Assembly (NCBI GenBank): GCA_036524675.1 | Contig: DATDBU010000020.1 | Coordinates: 1-24,552 of the forward strand | Length of the DNA: 24,552 nucleotides | Direction of reading: 5' to 3' | Source of the DNA: DATDAW01 sp036524675 | GTDB taxonomy: Bacteria > Verrucomicrobiota > Verrucomicrobiia > Chthoniobacterales > DASVRZ01 | Shown: one piece after another, positions 1 to 6,925 of the stretch | How positions within the stretch are numbered: the first letter of the stretch is position 1 | How the letters are laid out: each line of letters starts with the position of its first letter | Notes under the pieces: generated by a model | Told to the model about the DNA's origin: nothing | What the model saw: the letters and a program-made list of their open reading frames with translations, nothing else | The model's database searches: none | Made by a program: the position numbers and the translations under genes

Positions 1-426
1 TCCGCCTACTGCGCAGCCAAGTTCGGCCTTGAGGGATGGACGGAGGCGCTGCAGCCCGAGGTCGCCCCATTTGGCATCCACACCACCATCGTCAACCCCG
101 GATTCTTCCGCACCGAGCTTCTCACTCAGGAGTCGACGACCTACGCCGAGTCGTCCATCGCGGACTACGCCGAGCGCCACGCCGCCCGACGGGCATGGTA
201 TGAGGCCCAGAACGGCCAGCAGTCCGGCGACCCGGCCAAGCTCGCCCAAGCGCTCATCATGGTCGCGGGCCAGGAGCCGCCGCCGCGCCGCTTCATCGCA
301 GGCGCCGATGCCATCGCCATAGCCGAGCAGAAGGTGCAGGAGCTGCAGGAGCAGATCAACGCCTACCGCGAGCTATCGACCTCGCTCGCACGAGACGAGG
401 TGAAGGATGCTGAGGACCGGAGGTAG
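1..426 (+). CDS. Short-chain dehydrogenase/reductase, 3' part only
   Basis: The reading frame is open from the first base to a TAG at 424-426 and gives 141 residues, so the N-terminal NAD(P)-binding half lies outside the window. The visible start S-A-Y-C-A-A-K is the SDR catalytic YxxxK motif. It is followed by the usual helix and the N-P-G-F-F-R-T-E segment after beta-6 that contacts the nicotinamide. The tail is unusually long and charged, with a Q/E-rich helix (EQKVQELQEQI) that may be a short coiled coil; many classical SDRs with about 280 residues end this way. Substrate cannot be told. A decayed ADH/SDR relic begins three bases after the stop. Confidence 0.85.
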   Translation, partial: SAYCAAKFGLEGWTEALQPEVAPFGIHTTIVNPGFFRTELLTQESTTYAESSIADYAERHAARRAWYEAQNGQQSGDPAKLAQALIMVAGQEPPPRRFIAGADAIAIAEQKVQELQEQINAYRELSTSLARDEVKDAEDRR

Positions 427-429
427 ATT

Positions 430-712
430 GTGCAATACCGCTTCGTCATCGACATGGCCTCTCAAGGCAGCGCCCGGCTTCTCGCTGCCGAAGGCGCAAG
501 CGTTGTGCTAGGTGCGCGACGGGCTGAGTGTCTCAAAACATTGGCTGACGAGTTGACCGTAATGGCGGCAAGGCGATGGCTGTTGCCACAGATGTCACCG
601 ATCGCGACCAGGTGAAAAGATTGGTGGATACGGCCGTGCAAAAGTTGGGGCGCATTGACGTGATGCTCAACAACGCTGGACTGATGCCGCTCGCGCCACT
701 CAAACGCGCGCC
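430..712 (+). pseudogene. Chimeric relic: ADH C-terminal tail joined to a frameshifted SDR fragment
   Basis: Translation from a GTG at 430 begins V-Q-Y-R-F-V-I-D-M-A-S. This is the C-terminal signature of YahK-type Zn alcohol dehydrogenases; the intact ADH in this window ends K-Y-R-F-V-I-D-M-K-S. After about 12 codons it passes into an SDR segment (ARLLAAEGASVVLGARR, the alpha-1/beta-2 part) that lacks the preceding TGxxxGxG loop. The SDR continues in another frame from about 576 (AVATDVTDRDQVKRLV, then N-N-A-G at about 670) and loses similarity near 700. The piece therefore lacks both ends of the SDR and contains a frameshift, so no working enzyme is expected. Bases 713-860 show nothing I recognise. 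Confidence 0.7.
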
Positions 713-874
713 AACCACTGTAACCGGCATCTGGAAATCACACATGAGCATCTCACGCTGCGCATTCCAGAAGACCGCGGGGGCCGCGACGGATTGGCCT
801 CGCGGCAATTCCCCGGCTTCAGTCCGGCGCTCGTGTCGCGCAACAAGCAACAAATCAAAAGAAGGGAGCTCGTT

Positions 875-1009
875 ATGAATTCATTAGATCTCACCTGCAA
901 AGTCGCACTCGTCACTGGCGCTCGATCGGGTATCCGCTTGGTCACAGCAAATGCGGTCGCCGACGCAGGATCTGCGGTGCCGTTCGCGGATGTACGAGGA
1001 GGCAAGAAC
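875..1009 (+). pseudogene. SDR N-terminal fragment, in frame with the downstream NTF2-like gene
   Basis: An ATG at 875 with a purine-rich AGAAGGGAG upstream starts M-N-S-L-D-L-T-C-K-V-A-L-V-T-G-A-R-S-G-I-R, the beta-1 strand and dinucleotide loop of an SDR. The loop is degenerate, because the last glycine of TGxxxGxG is replaced by Arg. About 40 residues are recognisable, up to the beta-2 end (F-A-D-V), and the SDR then stops abruptly at about 1000. The frame stays open straight into the NTF2-like gene at 1010. The same N-terminal wording (MN.SLD...KVALVTG) recurs at 1728 and, shorter, at 9288, so these are related cassettes. Confidence 0.65.
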
Positions 1010-1498
1010 ATGAGGAACACGACAAGCTCGCGGAAGGCCGGCGTCGGTTGGCTTCGCGCCGGCAGGGTCCTAACCACTCTGCTCGCCGTCGCCTGGTCGA
1101 TCCTGTGGGCGGCTGCGGCGTCGGCGGCCGACGCCACCGAGCAGGCCGTCCTCGCCGCCCACGAGAAACGTCGGGCTGCCACGATCGCCGGCGACGCGGC
1201 CGCGGTCGGCTCGATGATGACCGACGATCTCACCTTCACGCACGCGAACGCCGTGGTGGAGACGAAGGCCGAGTTCCTCGACGCCCTGAAGACAGGCAGG
1301 TATCAATACAAGTCGATCACCGACCAGGAACGCGGGGTGCGCGTTCACGGCGACGCCGGAATCGTCTCCGGGACGTGTCGCATCGTCGTGACCGCGTCCG
1401 GGAAGGACATCGACATCCGTGTGCGCTTCACCGAGCTGTGGGTGAAGGAGGGCGGAGCCTGGCGGATGGTTCTCTGGCACGCGACCAATGTGCCCTAG
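1010..1498 (+). CDS. Secreted NTF2-like / DUF4440-type protein
   Basis: The 162-residue product starts with a basic n-region and a long hydrophobic stretch ending A-A-A-S-A-A-D, a convincing Sec signal peptide cleaved near residue 39. The mature part (EQAVLAAHEKRRAATIAGD, then a D-D-L-T-F-T-H-A-N segment and a C-terminal E-G-G-A-W-R-M-V-L-W-H) follows the cone-shaped NTF2/SnoaL fold of DUF4440 proteins. These bind small ligands or act as isomerases or hydrolases; the activity here cannot be predicted. I chose ATG 1010 because the signal peptide starts there and GAGGAGG sits just upstream at about 996-1002. An in-frame ATG at 875 would add an SDR fragment. The gene is clearly more GC-rich than the cyclophilin-like gene downstream. 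Confidence 0.8.
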   Translation: MRNTTSSRKAGVGWLRAGRVLTTLLAVAWSILWAAAASAADATEQAVLAAHEKRRAATIAGDAAAVGSMMTDDLTFTHANAVVETKAEFLDALKTGRYQYKSITDQERGVRVHGDAGIVSGTCRIVVTASGKDIDIRVRFTELWVKEGGAWRMVLWHATNVP

Positions 1499-1576
1499 GC
1501 GAGGCTCGCTGCGGACGAAGCTCCCGCGCACGGCCTAAGCGAGCGGCGAGTGAGGGGACGTAGCAACGTAGAGCCA

Positions 1577-1606
1577 ATCACGGACCTATGGCGGGTCTTC
1601 CGTGAT
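1577..1606. other. Perfect 8-bp inverted repeat after the NTF2-like gene
   Basis: ATCACGGA at 1577-1584 pairs with TCCGTGAT at 1599-1606 around a 14-nt loop. It lies 80 bases after the NTF2-like stop in a 229-bp gap with no gene. There is no T-run on either side, so it is not a typical intrinsic terminator; it could be an operator or a transcript-end hairpin. Confidence 0.35.
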
Positions 1607-1727
1607 GGCAAGCCGCTACCGTGGTGACAACAACCTACAAGATCGCCTCTAACGATGGATGCATACGCCATACTGATACTCAAGATGAGAATACGATGGT
1701 TGAACAAACTGAAAGAGGAACTACATC

Positions 1728-2040
1728 ATGAACAATTCATTGGACTTCAGCGGTAAAGTGGCGCTCGTCACCGGGGGCCGCAGCAGGTATGGGACTAGCG
1801 ACGGCGCGGGCATTGGCGGAGGCGGGTGCGGCTGTCGTCCTGGCGGACGTCGATAAAGACGGCGATGTCGTCGCTGGCGACGAGAAGGCGTATGCCAACC
1901 TGGCGAAGAATGTCCCCATCGGCCGTGCGGGCAGGCCTGAGGAAATCGCTTCGGTCATCCTGTGGCTTTGCAGTCCGGGAGCGAGCTATGTGGTTGGCCG
2001 CGCCCTCACCGTCGATGGAGGGATGACTATGCTACGATGA
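1728..2040 (+). pseudogene. SDR pseudogene with a frameshift and a large internal deletion
   Basis: ATG 1728 is preceded by GAAAGAGGAA and gives M-N-N-S-L-D-F-S-G-K-V-A-L-V-T-G-G-R-S. The frame then shifts at about 1785, and the SDR continues in the frame of 1789 (GLATARALAEAGAAVVLADVD). Right after the beta-2 acidic residues the sequence jumps to the extreme C-terminal part (IGRAGRPEEIASVILWLCS, then V-D-G-G-M-T). Roughly 150 residues, including the N-A-G and YxxxK catalytic motifs, are missing. The stop overlaps the start of the cyclophilin-like gene (ATGA at 2037-2040), so the relic may still supply translational coupling. A working enzyme is excluded unless both lesions are sequencing artefacts, which is unlikely for so large a deletion. 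Confidence 0.8.
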
Positions 2041-2519
2041 AGCGAAAGTTACTCTCCGTTTTGCTCCTAACCGCGGCCATGGCGGGAGCTATCGCGCTTG
2101 GATGTCGCGCCGCGCACGCCGTTGATGGCTCCGCATCCGCGGCAGGAACGCCTGGCGAGACAAGCAGCATGAAGATTCGTATCAAACTCGACAACGAGAC
2201 GCTCACCGCCACGCTCGCTGACAACGCAACCTCCAGGGATTTTGTTTCGCTGCTCCCACTGACGCTGACGCTGAAAAACTACGCCTCGACCGAAAAGATC
2301 AGCTACCTGGCGAGGAAGCTATCTACCGAAGGCGCGCCCGCAGGCTGCGATCCCGATCCTGGAGACATCACCTACTACGCGCCGTGGGGAAACCTGGCGA
2401 TCTTTTACAAGGACTTCGGCTACTCAGACGGGCTGATCAAACTCGGAAAGGTCGATGGCGATGCAGGAGCGCTGAATACGTCCGGCGAACTGAAAGCGAC
2501 AATCGAGTTGATTAAATAG
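2037..2519 (+). CDS. Exported cyclophilin-like fold protein, copy 1
   Basis: The 160-residue product has an N-terminal export signal (M-K-R-K-L-L-S-V-L-L-L-T-A-A). Cleavage could be by signal peptidase I after A-A-H-A. Alternatively, the L-G-C at residues about 22-24 could make it a lipoprotein, but that lipobox is not canonical. The domain starts at M-K-I-R-I-K-L and contains S-L-L-P-L-T-L, then K-I-S-Y-L-A-R-K-L, then the signature P-W-G-N-L-A-I-F-Y-K and L-G-K-V. This is the bacterial cyclophilin-like beta-barrel family, which lacks established prolyl-isomerase activity. Two paralogues lie at 10523 and 11162. The start overlaps the SDR relic stop by 4 bases and was chosen for the signal peptide. 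Confidence 0.85.
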   Translation: MKRKLLSVLLLTAAMAGAIALGCRAAHAVDGSASAAGTPGETSSMKIRIKLDNETLTATLADNATSRDFVSLLPLTLTLKNYASTEKISYLARKLSTEGAPAGCDPDPGDITYYAPWGNLAIFYKDFGYSDGLIKLGKVDGDAGALNTSGELKATIELIK

Positions 2520-2538
2520 GCAAAACAAGGAGCAAGAA

Positions 2539-3297
2539 GTGAATGGATCTTATTCCGGCAAAGTTGCGTTTGTGACTGGAGCCGCGAACGGCATCGGACG
2601 CGCGACGGCGTTGGCATTCGCGCGCGCGGGCGCAAATGTGGTGGTCGGCGATGTTTCGGAAGAAGGCAACCAGGAAACCTCCCGCAAGATAGAGGGACTC
2701 GGCGGGCGCGCGCTTGCGGTCAGGTGCGACGTGTCGCGCGCTGAGGACTTGAAGGCCGCGCTGGACAAGGCGCTCGAAGCATTCGGACGAGTCGACTTTG
2801 CCTTCAACAACGCAGGTGTTGAACAGCCAATCACGGCAGCTTCCGAGATCACGGAGGAGGAATGGAACCGCATCATCCGTATCAATCTCAGCGGCGTGTT
2901 CCTGTGCATGAAATACGAGATTCCGCTGATGCTTAAGCAAGGAGGCGGCGCGATTGTCAACACCGCTTCGGGCGCCGGTGTCAAAGGCTTCGCGGGTCAA
3001 GCCGCCTACTCCGCCGCGAAACATGGCGTGATTGGCCTTACCAAGTCAGCGGCCCTCGACTACGCCGCGCAAAACATCCGCGTGAACGCCGTGTGCCCCG
3101 GCATTATCGCCACGCCGATGATGGATCGCTTCACCGGAGGCACCCACGAGGGAGAGCAGCGGGTGATTGCGCAGGAACCAATTGGACGGATGGGTAAGCC
3201 CGAGGAGATCGCCGCGACCGTTGTCTGGCTATGTTCGGATGGGGCCGCCTTCGTCATCGGGCACGCCATGGTCGTCGACGGCGGCCAAACCGCGTAG
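2539..3297 (+). CDS. Intact classical short-chain dehydrogenase/reductase
   Basis: The 252-residue product is full length for a classical SDR. It has the cofactor loop T-G-A-A-N-G-I-G (13-20), D39 closing beta-2 (suggesting NAD preference, inference), N-N-A-G (90-93), catalytic S144, Y157 and K161 (Y-S-A-A-K), and the terminal V-V-D-G-G. The C-terminal wording (IGRMGKPEEIAATVVWLCSD) closely matches the pseudogene at 1728-2040, so both belong to one SDR subfamily, often annotated as glucose 1-dehydrogenase or FabG-like. The start is GTG 2539 with AAGGAG at 2528-2533. It follows the cyclophilin-like gene after 19 bases and is probably cotranscribed with it. Substrate is unknown. Confidence 0.9.
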   Translation: MNGSYSGKVAFVTGAANGIGRATALAFARAGANVVVGDVSEEGNQETSRKIEGLGGRALAVRCDVSRAEDLKAALDKALEAFGRVDFAFNNAGVEQPITAASEITEEEWNRIIRINLSGVFLCMKYEIPLMLKQGGGAIVNTASGAGVKGFAGQAAYSAAKHGVIGLTKSAALDYAAQNIRVNAVCPGIIATPMMDRFTGGTHEGEQRVIAQEPIGRMGKPEEIAATVVWLCSDGAAFVIGHAMVVDGGQTA

Positions 3298-3680
3298 TCG
3301 CGGGTTATCTATCAGGTCAACACGACTGACGGTTGGCGCGGGCGAGTAATGTGTGGCGCTGCGCCAGGAAAAGGCGCGGCCTTCCCAGAGGGGATGCGGC
3401 GTGGTCGACCACGGCGGTCGCCGAGGCCAACCGCAGGCCGGTATCTCCACACCGCTGGCAAAAGGCCCAGAGCACCTCGTGCTCGGCGCATTCGGGCCAC
3501 GGTGGAAACTTTTTTGAGCAAGAACGCGACAGGCGGCGCAGGATCGCGAGAGAAGGGCGGTCGGTGGTGCACGAGACTGCCGGCATGAAGAAACAGAAAG
3601 GCGGGCATCAACGTCTCCTCAGTCTACAACCGCGTATGGCGGGTCTCAGGCAATTCCTGCCCTCTTAAAGCCGTCGCGTC
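3298..3680. other. GC-rich gap without a convincing gene
   Basis: Between the SDR stop and the MFS/SDR relic there are 383 bases. Open frames exist on both strands (for example + 3333-3668 and - 3312-3611), but they are low-complexity, Arg/Pro/Ser-rich and have no recognisable motif, so I treat them as chance. The one definable element is a divergent copy of the dispersed repeat at 3511-3560. Confidence 0.5.
3511..3560 (+). repeat. Dispersed inter-module repeat, copy 1 (divergent)
   Basis: The block TTTTTGAGCAAGAACGCGAC and the following bases align with copies at 7841, 9219, 15541 and 21781 (pattern GAGCAAnAtCgCGAyAGGtnGaGCaaG). This copy is among the least conserved and lies in a gap with no gene. 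Confidence 0.5.
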
Positions 3681-3987
3681 GGCACAGACAATTGCTTGAA
3701 ACAGACTGGTGAATACCTCGCGGTCGAAGTTCCGCAGACGGGCTTGGACATGCTGCGGCTAAAACGCTGCTCGCTGACGGATACCAAGTCGTTGTCCATG
3801 TTCGCTCCCAAGCTCGGCTCACCGCCGTGCAAGACCTTGTGGATCAGGGAGCCATCGCGACAATCGGGGATCTTTCAGACTTCGCGCAGACGAGAGACCT
3901 CGCCAGCCGAGTCAATAAGATCGGGCAGATGGATGCACTGATTCATAACGCGGTGTTTACTCAGGTCCACAGGTGCTTCCAGTGAAC
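3681..3987 (+). pseudogene. Chimeric relic: MFS C-terminal tail fused to the middle of an SDR
   Basis: Bases about 3681-3737 translate to a tail G-E-Y-L-A-V-E-V-P-Q-T that matches the C-termini of the two intact efflux pumps (G-E-S-A-A-V-E-A-P-Q and D-E-S-M-A-V-A-A-P-Q-T). From about 3731 to 3987 the DNA is nearly identical to 7105-7360, the interior of the Tat-type SDR gene (from D-G-L-G-H to V-L-P-V-N). It has a handful of substitutions and one missing base near 3953. The two pieces meet at CCGCAGACGGG, where both parents share short homology, and are out of frame with each other. The relic preserves the order MFS then SDR seen intact at 5483-7810, so it is the deletion remnant of a duplicated MFS-SDR pair. 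Confidence 0.85.
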
Positions 3988-4064
3988 CGCAACATCGAGT
4001 TTTTCACAGTGTGCTCGTCACTCAATTTGCTAACAACGGAACGACCGAGTTGGACTGTTTTTAT

Positions 4065-4101
4065 TGGTTCAATGGGCATCTTCAAAGTGTGATCACCTTC
4101 A
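4065..4101 (+). promoter_or_regulatory. Putative operator/promoter block upstream of AKR copy 1
   Basis: This 37-base block aligns with 5425-5462 upstream of the first efflux pump and ends in the 15-mer GTGTGATCACCTTCA (4087-4101), with a TGATCA core at 4090-4095. The 15-mer ends 40 bases before the AKR start. A third 15-mer copy lies at 6871. No regulator gene is in view. Confidence 0.45.
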
Positions 4102-4141
4102 TTGATTGACTCATCCATTCACTTCATCAAAGGCATCGAAT

Positions 4142-5320
4142 ATGAATACGCAACCAACTAAGGATCGTGACGCCGTGAAACAGCACGGCGTGACTTCCAA
4201 TCGGCGCAGTTTTCTCAAGGCAGCAAGTATGGCTGCCGCAGGTGCGGCGCTGCCCCTCGGTGCCGCATCGCTGGCTACGCCGGCCGCAGCGCAATCCGCA
4301 AGAGGCAACAGTGGAAAGACCTACACCATTAAAACTCGCAAACTGGGCAACCTGGAAGTTTCGGAACTCGGCTTCGGCTGCATGAGCAATAGCGGCGGCC
4401 ACTACGGCCCGGGCGTGGACCGAGCGCAGAGCATCCGCGTGATTCGCGACGCTTATGAGCGCGGCATCACATTTTTCGATACCGCCGAGGTCTATGGCCC
4501 CTACGTGAACGAGGAACTCGTCGCCGAGGCCCTGGGGCCGGTGCGCAACCACGTCGCCATCGCCACCAAGTTCGGCTTCAAGATCGATGGCACGAACGGA
4601 CTGGACAGCCGCCCCGAACGCATCCGCCGCGTGGTGGAGGAGTCCCTCAAGCGCCTGAAGACCGACCGCATCGACCTTTATTACCAGCACCGTGTCGATC
4701 TGACCGTGCCGATTGAGGACGTGGCTGGCACGATCAAGGACCTGATCCAGCAGGGCAAGGTGCTGCACTTCGGCCTGTCAGAGCCGAGCGCGCGCACCAT
4801 TCGCCGTGCCCACGCTGTGCAGCCTGTGTCCGCGATCCAGACCGAGTACTCGATCATGGAGCGCAGCGTGGAGCGCAACGGCGTGCTGCAAGCGTGCGAG
4901 GAACTTGGCATCGGCTTCGTACCGTGGGGGCCGCTCGGTCAAGGCTTCCTGCCCGGCAAAATGCCCCTGGATGCACAGGCCGGGTTCGATGGGAAGACGG
5001 ACCTGCGCAAGACCTTTCCCCGCTTCAGCCGCGAGGTCATGCAGGCAAACCAGCCCATCCTCGACTTCCTGAAGGCGTTCGGCGAGAAGAAGGGTGCAAC
5101 GCGTGCCCAGATCGCCCTGGCCTGGTTGGCGGCACAAAAGCCTTGGATCGTGTCCATCCCCGGCACCACCAATCTGGACCACTCGCGCGAGAACCTTAGC
5201 TCGATCAACGTCAACCTCACGCAGGAAGACCTGCGCGAGATCGAGGCAGACTTCGCCAAGATCACCGTCCATGGCGGTCGAATGGACGCGAAGCAGATGG
5301 ATCAGATCGGCAAGGACTGA
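4142..5320 (+). CDS. Tat-type aldo/keto reductase, copy 1
   Basis: The 392-residue product has a twin-arginine signal (N-R-R-S-F-L-K, RR at 21-22, then an Ala-rich stretch to A-A-A-Q-S near 52) ahead of a complete AKR barrel. The catalytic tetrad is visible: D113 and Y118 in F-F-D-T-A-E-V-Y-G, K143 in A-T-K-F-G, and H183 in Y-Y-Q-H-R. The P-G-T segment near the C-terminus (I-V-S-I-P-G-T-T) is part of the NADPH site. The family reduces aldehydes and ketones with NADPH; a Tat signal on it is notable, since the periplasm lacks free NADPH. ATG 4142 was chosen because the second AKR starts at the equivalent codon. It is about 95% identical to the copy at 11667 from residue 100 onward. Confidence 0.93.
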   Translation: MNTQPTKDRDAVKQHGVTSNRRSFLKAASMAAAGAALPLGAASLATPAAAQSARGNSGKTYTIKTRKLGNLEVSELGFGCMSNSGGHYGPGVDRAQSIRVIRDAYERGITFFDTAEVYGPYVNEELVAEALGPVRNHVAIATKFGFKIDGTNGLDSRPERIRRVVEESLKRLKTDRIDLYYQHRVDLTVPIEDVAGTIKDLIQQGKVLHFGLSEPSARTIRRAHAVQPVSAIQTEYSIMERSVERNGVLQACEELGIGFVPWGPLGQGFLPGKMPLDAQAGFDGKTDLRKTFPRFSREVMQANQPILDFLKAFGEKKGATRAQIALAWLAAQKPWIVSIPGTTNLDHSRENLSSINVNLTQEDLREIEADFAKITVHGGRMDAKQMDQIGKD

Positions 5321-5424
5321 GTGAATTTACCGGAACCAAAGTACCCCTTGGCAAGGAAGTCCTCGCATCCGCATGCCGTATCACGACCGAAGACCGGTCT
5401 GAACTTCTCTAAAAAGCGCGGGCC

Positions 5425-5462
5425 TGGTTCGAATGGGTATTTCCAAGGTGTGATCACCTCCA
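5425..5462 (+). promoter_or_regulatory. Putative operator/promoter block upstream of MFS copy 1
   Basis: This block aligns with 4065-4101 (TGGTTC, AATGGG, then the 15-mer GTGTGATCACCTCCA at 5448-5462). GGTG and CACC flank TGAT, giving a short inverted repeat. It ends 20 bases before the pump's ATG. A 10-bp perfect palindrome, AGACCGGTCT, lies slightly upstream at 5391-5400. Confidence 0.5.
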
Positions 5463-5482
5463 ACGCATAACAAGATCGGAAC

Positions 5483-6811
5483 ATGGAAATTACTGCTCAA
5501 GCCTCCTCGGATAGTAACGAGCTCAGCAATCGACCGGCACCATGGGGAGCCGTTTTTGCAATGTCCCTCGGCGCATTCGCATTAATAGCATCCGAGTTCA
5601 TGCCGGTCAGCCTGTTGACTCCAATCGCAGCCGACCTACGCATAAGTGAGGGGCAAGCCGGACAGGCGATTTCGATCTCCGGTGCGTTCGCAGTTTTTAC
5701 GAGTCTCTTCATCTCCTCACTAGCCGGAAGGCTGGATCGCAAACTGTTGCTCCTGGCGTTGACGTTGCTGATGACGATATCAGGAACAATCGTAGCTTTC
5801 GCTCCGAACTATATTATGTTCATGGTTGGTCGGGCGCTGATCGGCATCGCTGTCGGCGGGTTCTGGTCGATGTCAGCAGCGACGACAATGCGGCTTGTTC
5901 CGCACGAAAATGTTCCTCGAGCTTTGGCGATTTTGAATGGAGGCGGTGCGCTGGCTACGGTCGTAGCCGCTCCTCTCGGTAGCTTTCTCGGCGGGGTGAT
6001 AGGCTGGCGAGGAGCTTTCTTTTGCGTCGTTCCGGTCGCGGCGGTTGTTTTCGTTTGGAAACTCCTCAGCCTCCCTTTGATGAAGGTTGAAAATGGACCG
6101 GGTTCCGAGAACGTCTTCAAGTTGCTGAAACAGCCTTCCGTCGCGTTAGGCATGGCGGCAGTCAGCATCTTCTTCATGGGGCAATTCGCATTGTTCACCT
6201 ACCTGCGTCCCTTCCTCGAAACGGTGACCCACGTCGGCGTTTCCACGCTATCGTTCATGCTACTTATCATCGGAGTGTCCGGTTTCGTTGGCACCATTGC
6301 GATCGGGAAATTCCTGAAGGAAAATCTCTACCGGACGCTGATAACCATTCCCCTGCTGATGGCTACGATCGCCTTGGCTCTCGTTTTCTTTGGCGGCTCG
6401 GTTGTCGCGACTGCTATCCTGTTGGGAATCTGGGGGCTTATTGCAACGGCGGCGCCGGTCGGCTGGTGGACGTGGCTGGCGAGGACGTTGCCGGAGGATG
6501 CGGAGGCCGGCGGTGGACTGATGGTGGCAATCATTCAACTCGCGATCACGGGAGGGGCGATGGTTGGTGGATTCCTATTCGACCGGAGCGGTTATCAAGC
6601 AACTTTCGACGCGAGCGCAGTCCTGCTCATCATTGCGTCCGTTCTCGCCGTGTTGATGGCACGTGCGGGATCGCGGACTGCCATCGGCAACAAAGATCGC
6701 TTTCGAGCATCCGACGAATCTATGGCAGTCGCCGCGCCGCAGACATATAGAAAATCGGCACATTCGAGCAAGATCCCAATATGTAAGGCGAACAACTGTG
6801 CGCCGTTCTGA
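5483..6811 (+). CDS. DHA1-family MFS efflux transporter, copy 1
   Basis: The 442-residue protein is strongly hydrophobic with about 12 membrane spans. The N-terminal region A-S-E-F-M-P-V-S-L-L-T-P-I and Q-A-I-S-I-S-G is typical of the NepI/AraJ-like DHA1 drug-H+ antiporters, and G-R-L-D-R-K between spans 2 and 3 is motif A. This family exports small molecules such as nucleosides, sugars or drugs by proton antiport; the substrate here is unknown, though the gene context suggests a reactive carbonyl or related toxin (inference). The C-terminal 45 residues after the last span are unrelated to copy 2 beyond the A-A-P-Q-T motif and may be extended by drift. It lies 162 bases after AKR copy 1. Confidence 0.9.
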   Translation: MEITAQASSDSNELSNRPAPWGAVFAMSLGAFALIASEFMPVSLLTPIAADLRISEGQAGQAISISGAFAVFTSLFISSLAGRLDRKLLLLALTLLMTISGTIVAFAPNYIMFMVGRALIGIAVGGFWSMSAATTMRLVPHENVPRALAILNGGGALATVVAAPLGSFLGGVIGWRGAFFCVVPVAAVVFVWKLLSLPLMKVENGPGSENVFKLLKQPSVALGMAAVSIFFMGQFALFTYLRPFLETVTHVGVSTLSFMLLIIGVSGFVGTIAIGKFLKENLYRTLITIPLLMATIALALVFFGGSVVATAILLGIWGLIATAAPVGWWTWLARTLPEDAEAGGGLMVAIIQLAITGGAMVGGFLFDRSGYQATFDASAVLLIIASVLAVLMARAGSRTAIGNKDRFRASDESMAVAAPQTYRKSAHSSKIPICKANNCAPF

Positions 6812-6870
6812 TAATACTTGGTGAAGGTTGTGCCGCTTAAAACCATACAAACAAAAACTGCCATCCGTAT

Positions 6871-6885
6871 GTGTGATCAACTCCA
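6871..6885 (+). promoter_or_regulatory. Third GTGTGATCA box, upstream of the Tat-type SDR
   Basis: GTGTGATCAACTCCA differs by one base from the box upstream of the first pump. It lies 40 bases before ATG 6926, the same gap as for AKR copy 1. Its presence here argues that translation starts at 6926 rather than at the upstream in-frame GTG 6818 or ATG 6869, which would place the box inside the coding region. Confidence 0.45.
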
Positions 6886-6925
6886 CAAAACAAACCAAAA
6901 TTCAGGCGAAAAGCACGGTTCGTCC

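Noticed and set aside
3312..3668. Open frames on both strands in the gap after the intact SDR
   Set aside because: No family signature, biased composition and no ribosome site; only the dispersed repeat is definable there.
4087..4101. CRP-type site (TGTGA...TCACA)
   Set aside because: The half-sites are directly adjacent with no 6-bp spacer, and the right half is TCACC, so it does not fit CRP.
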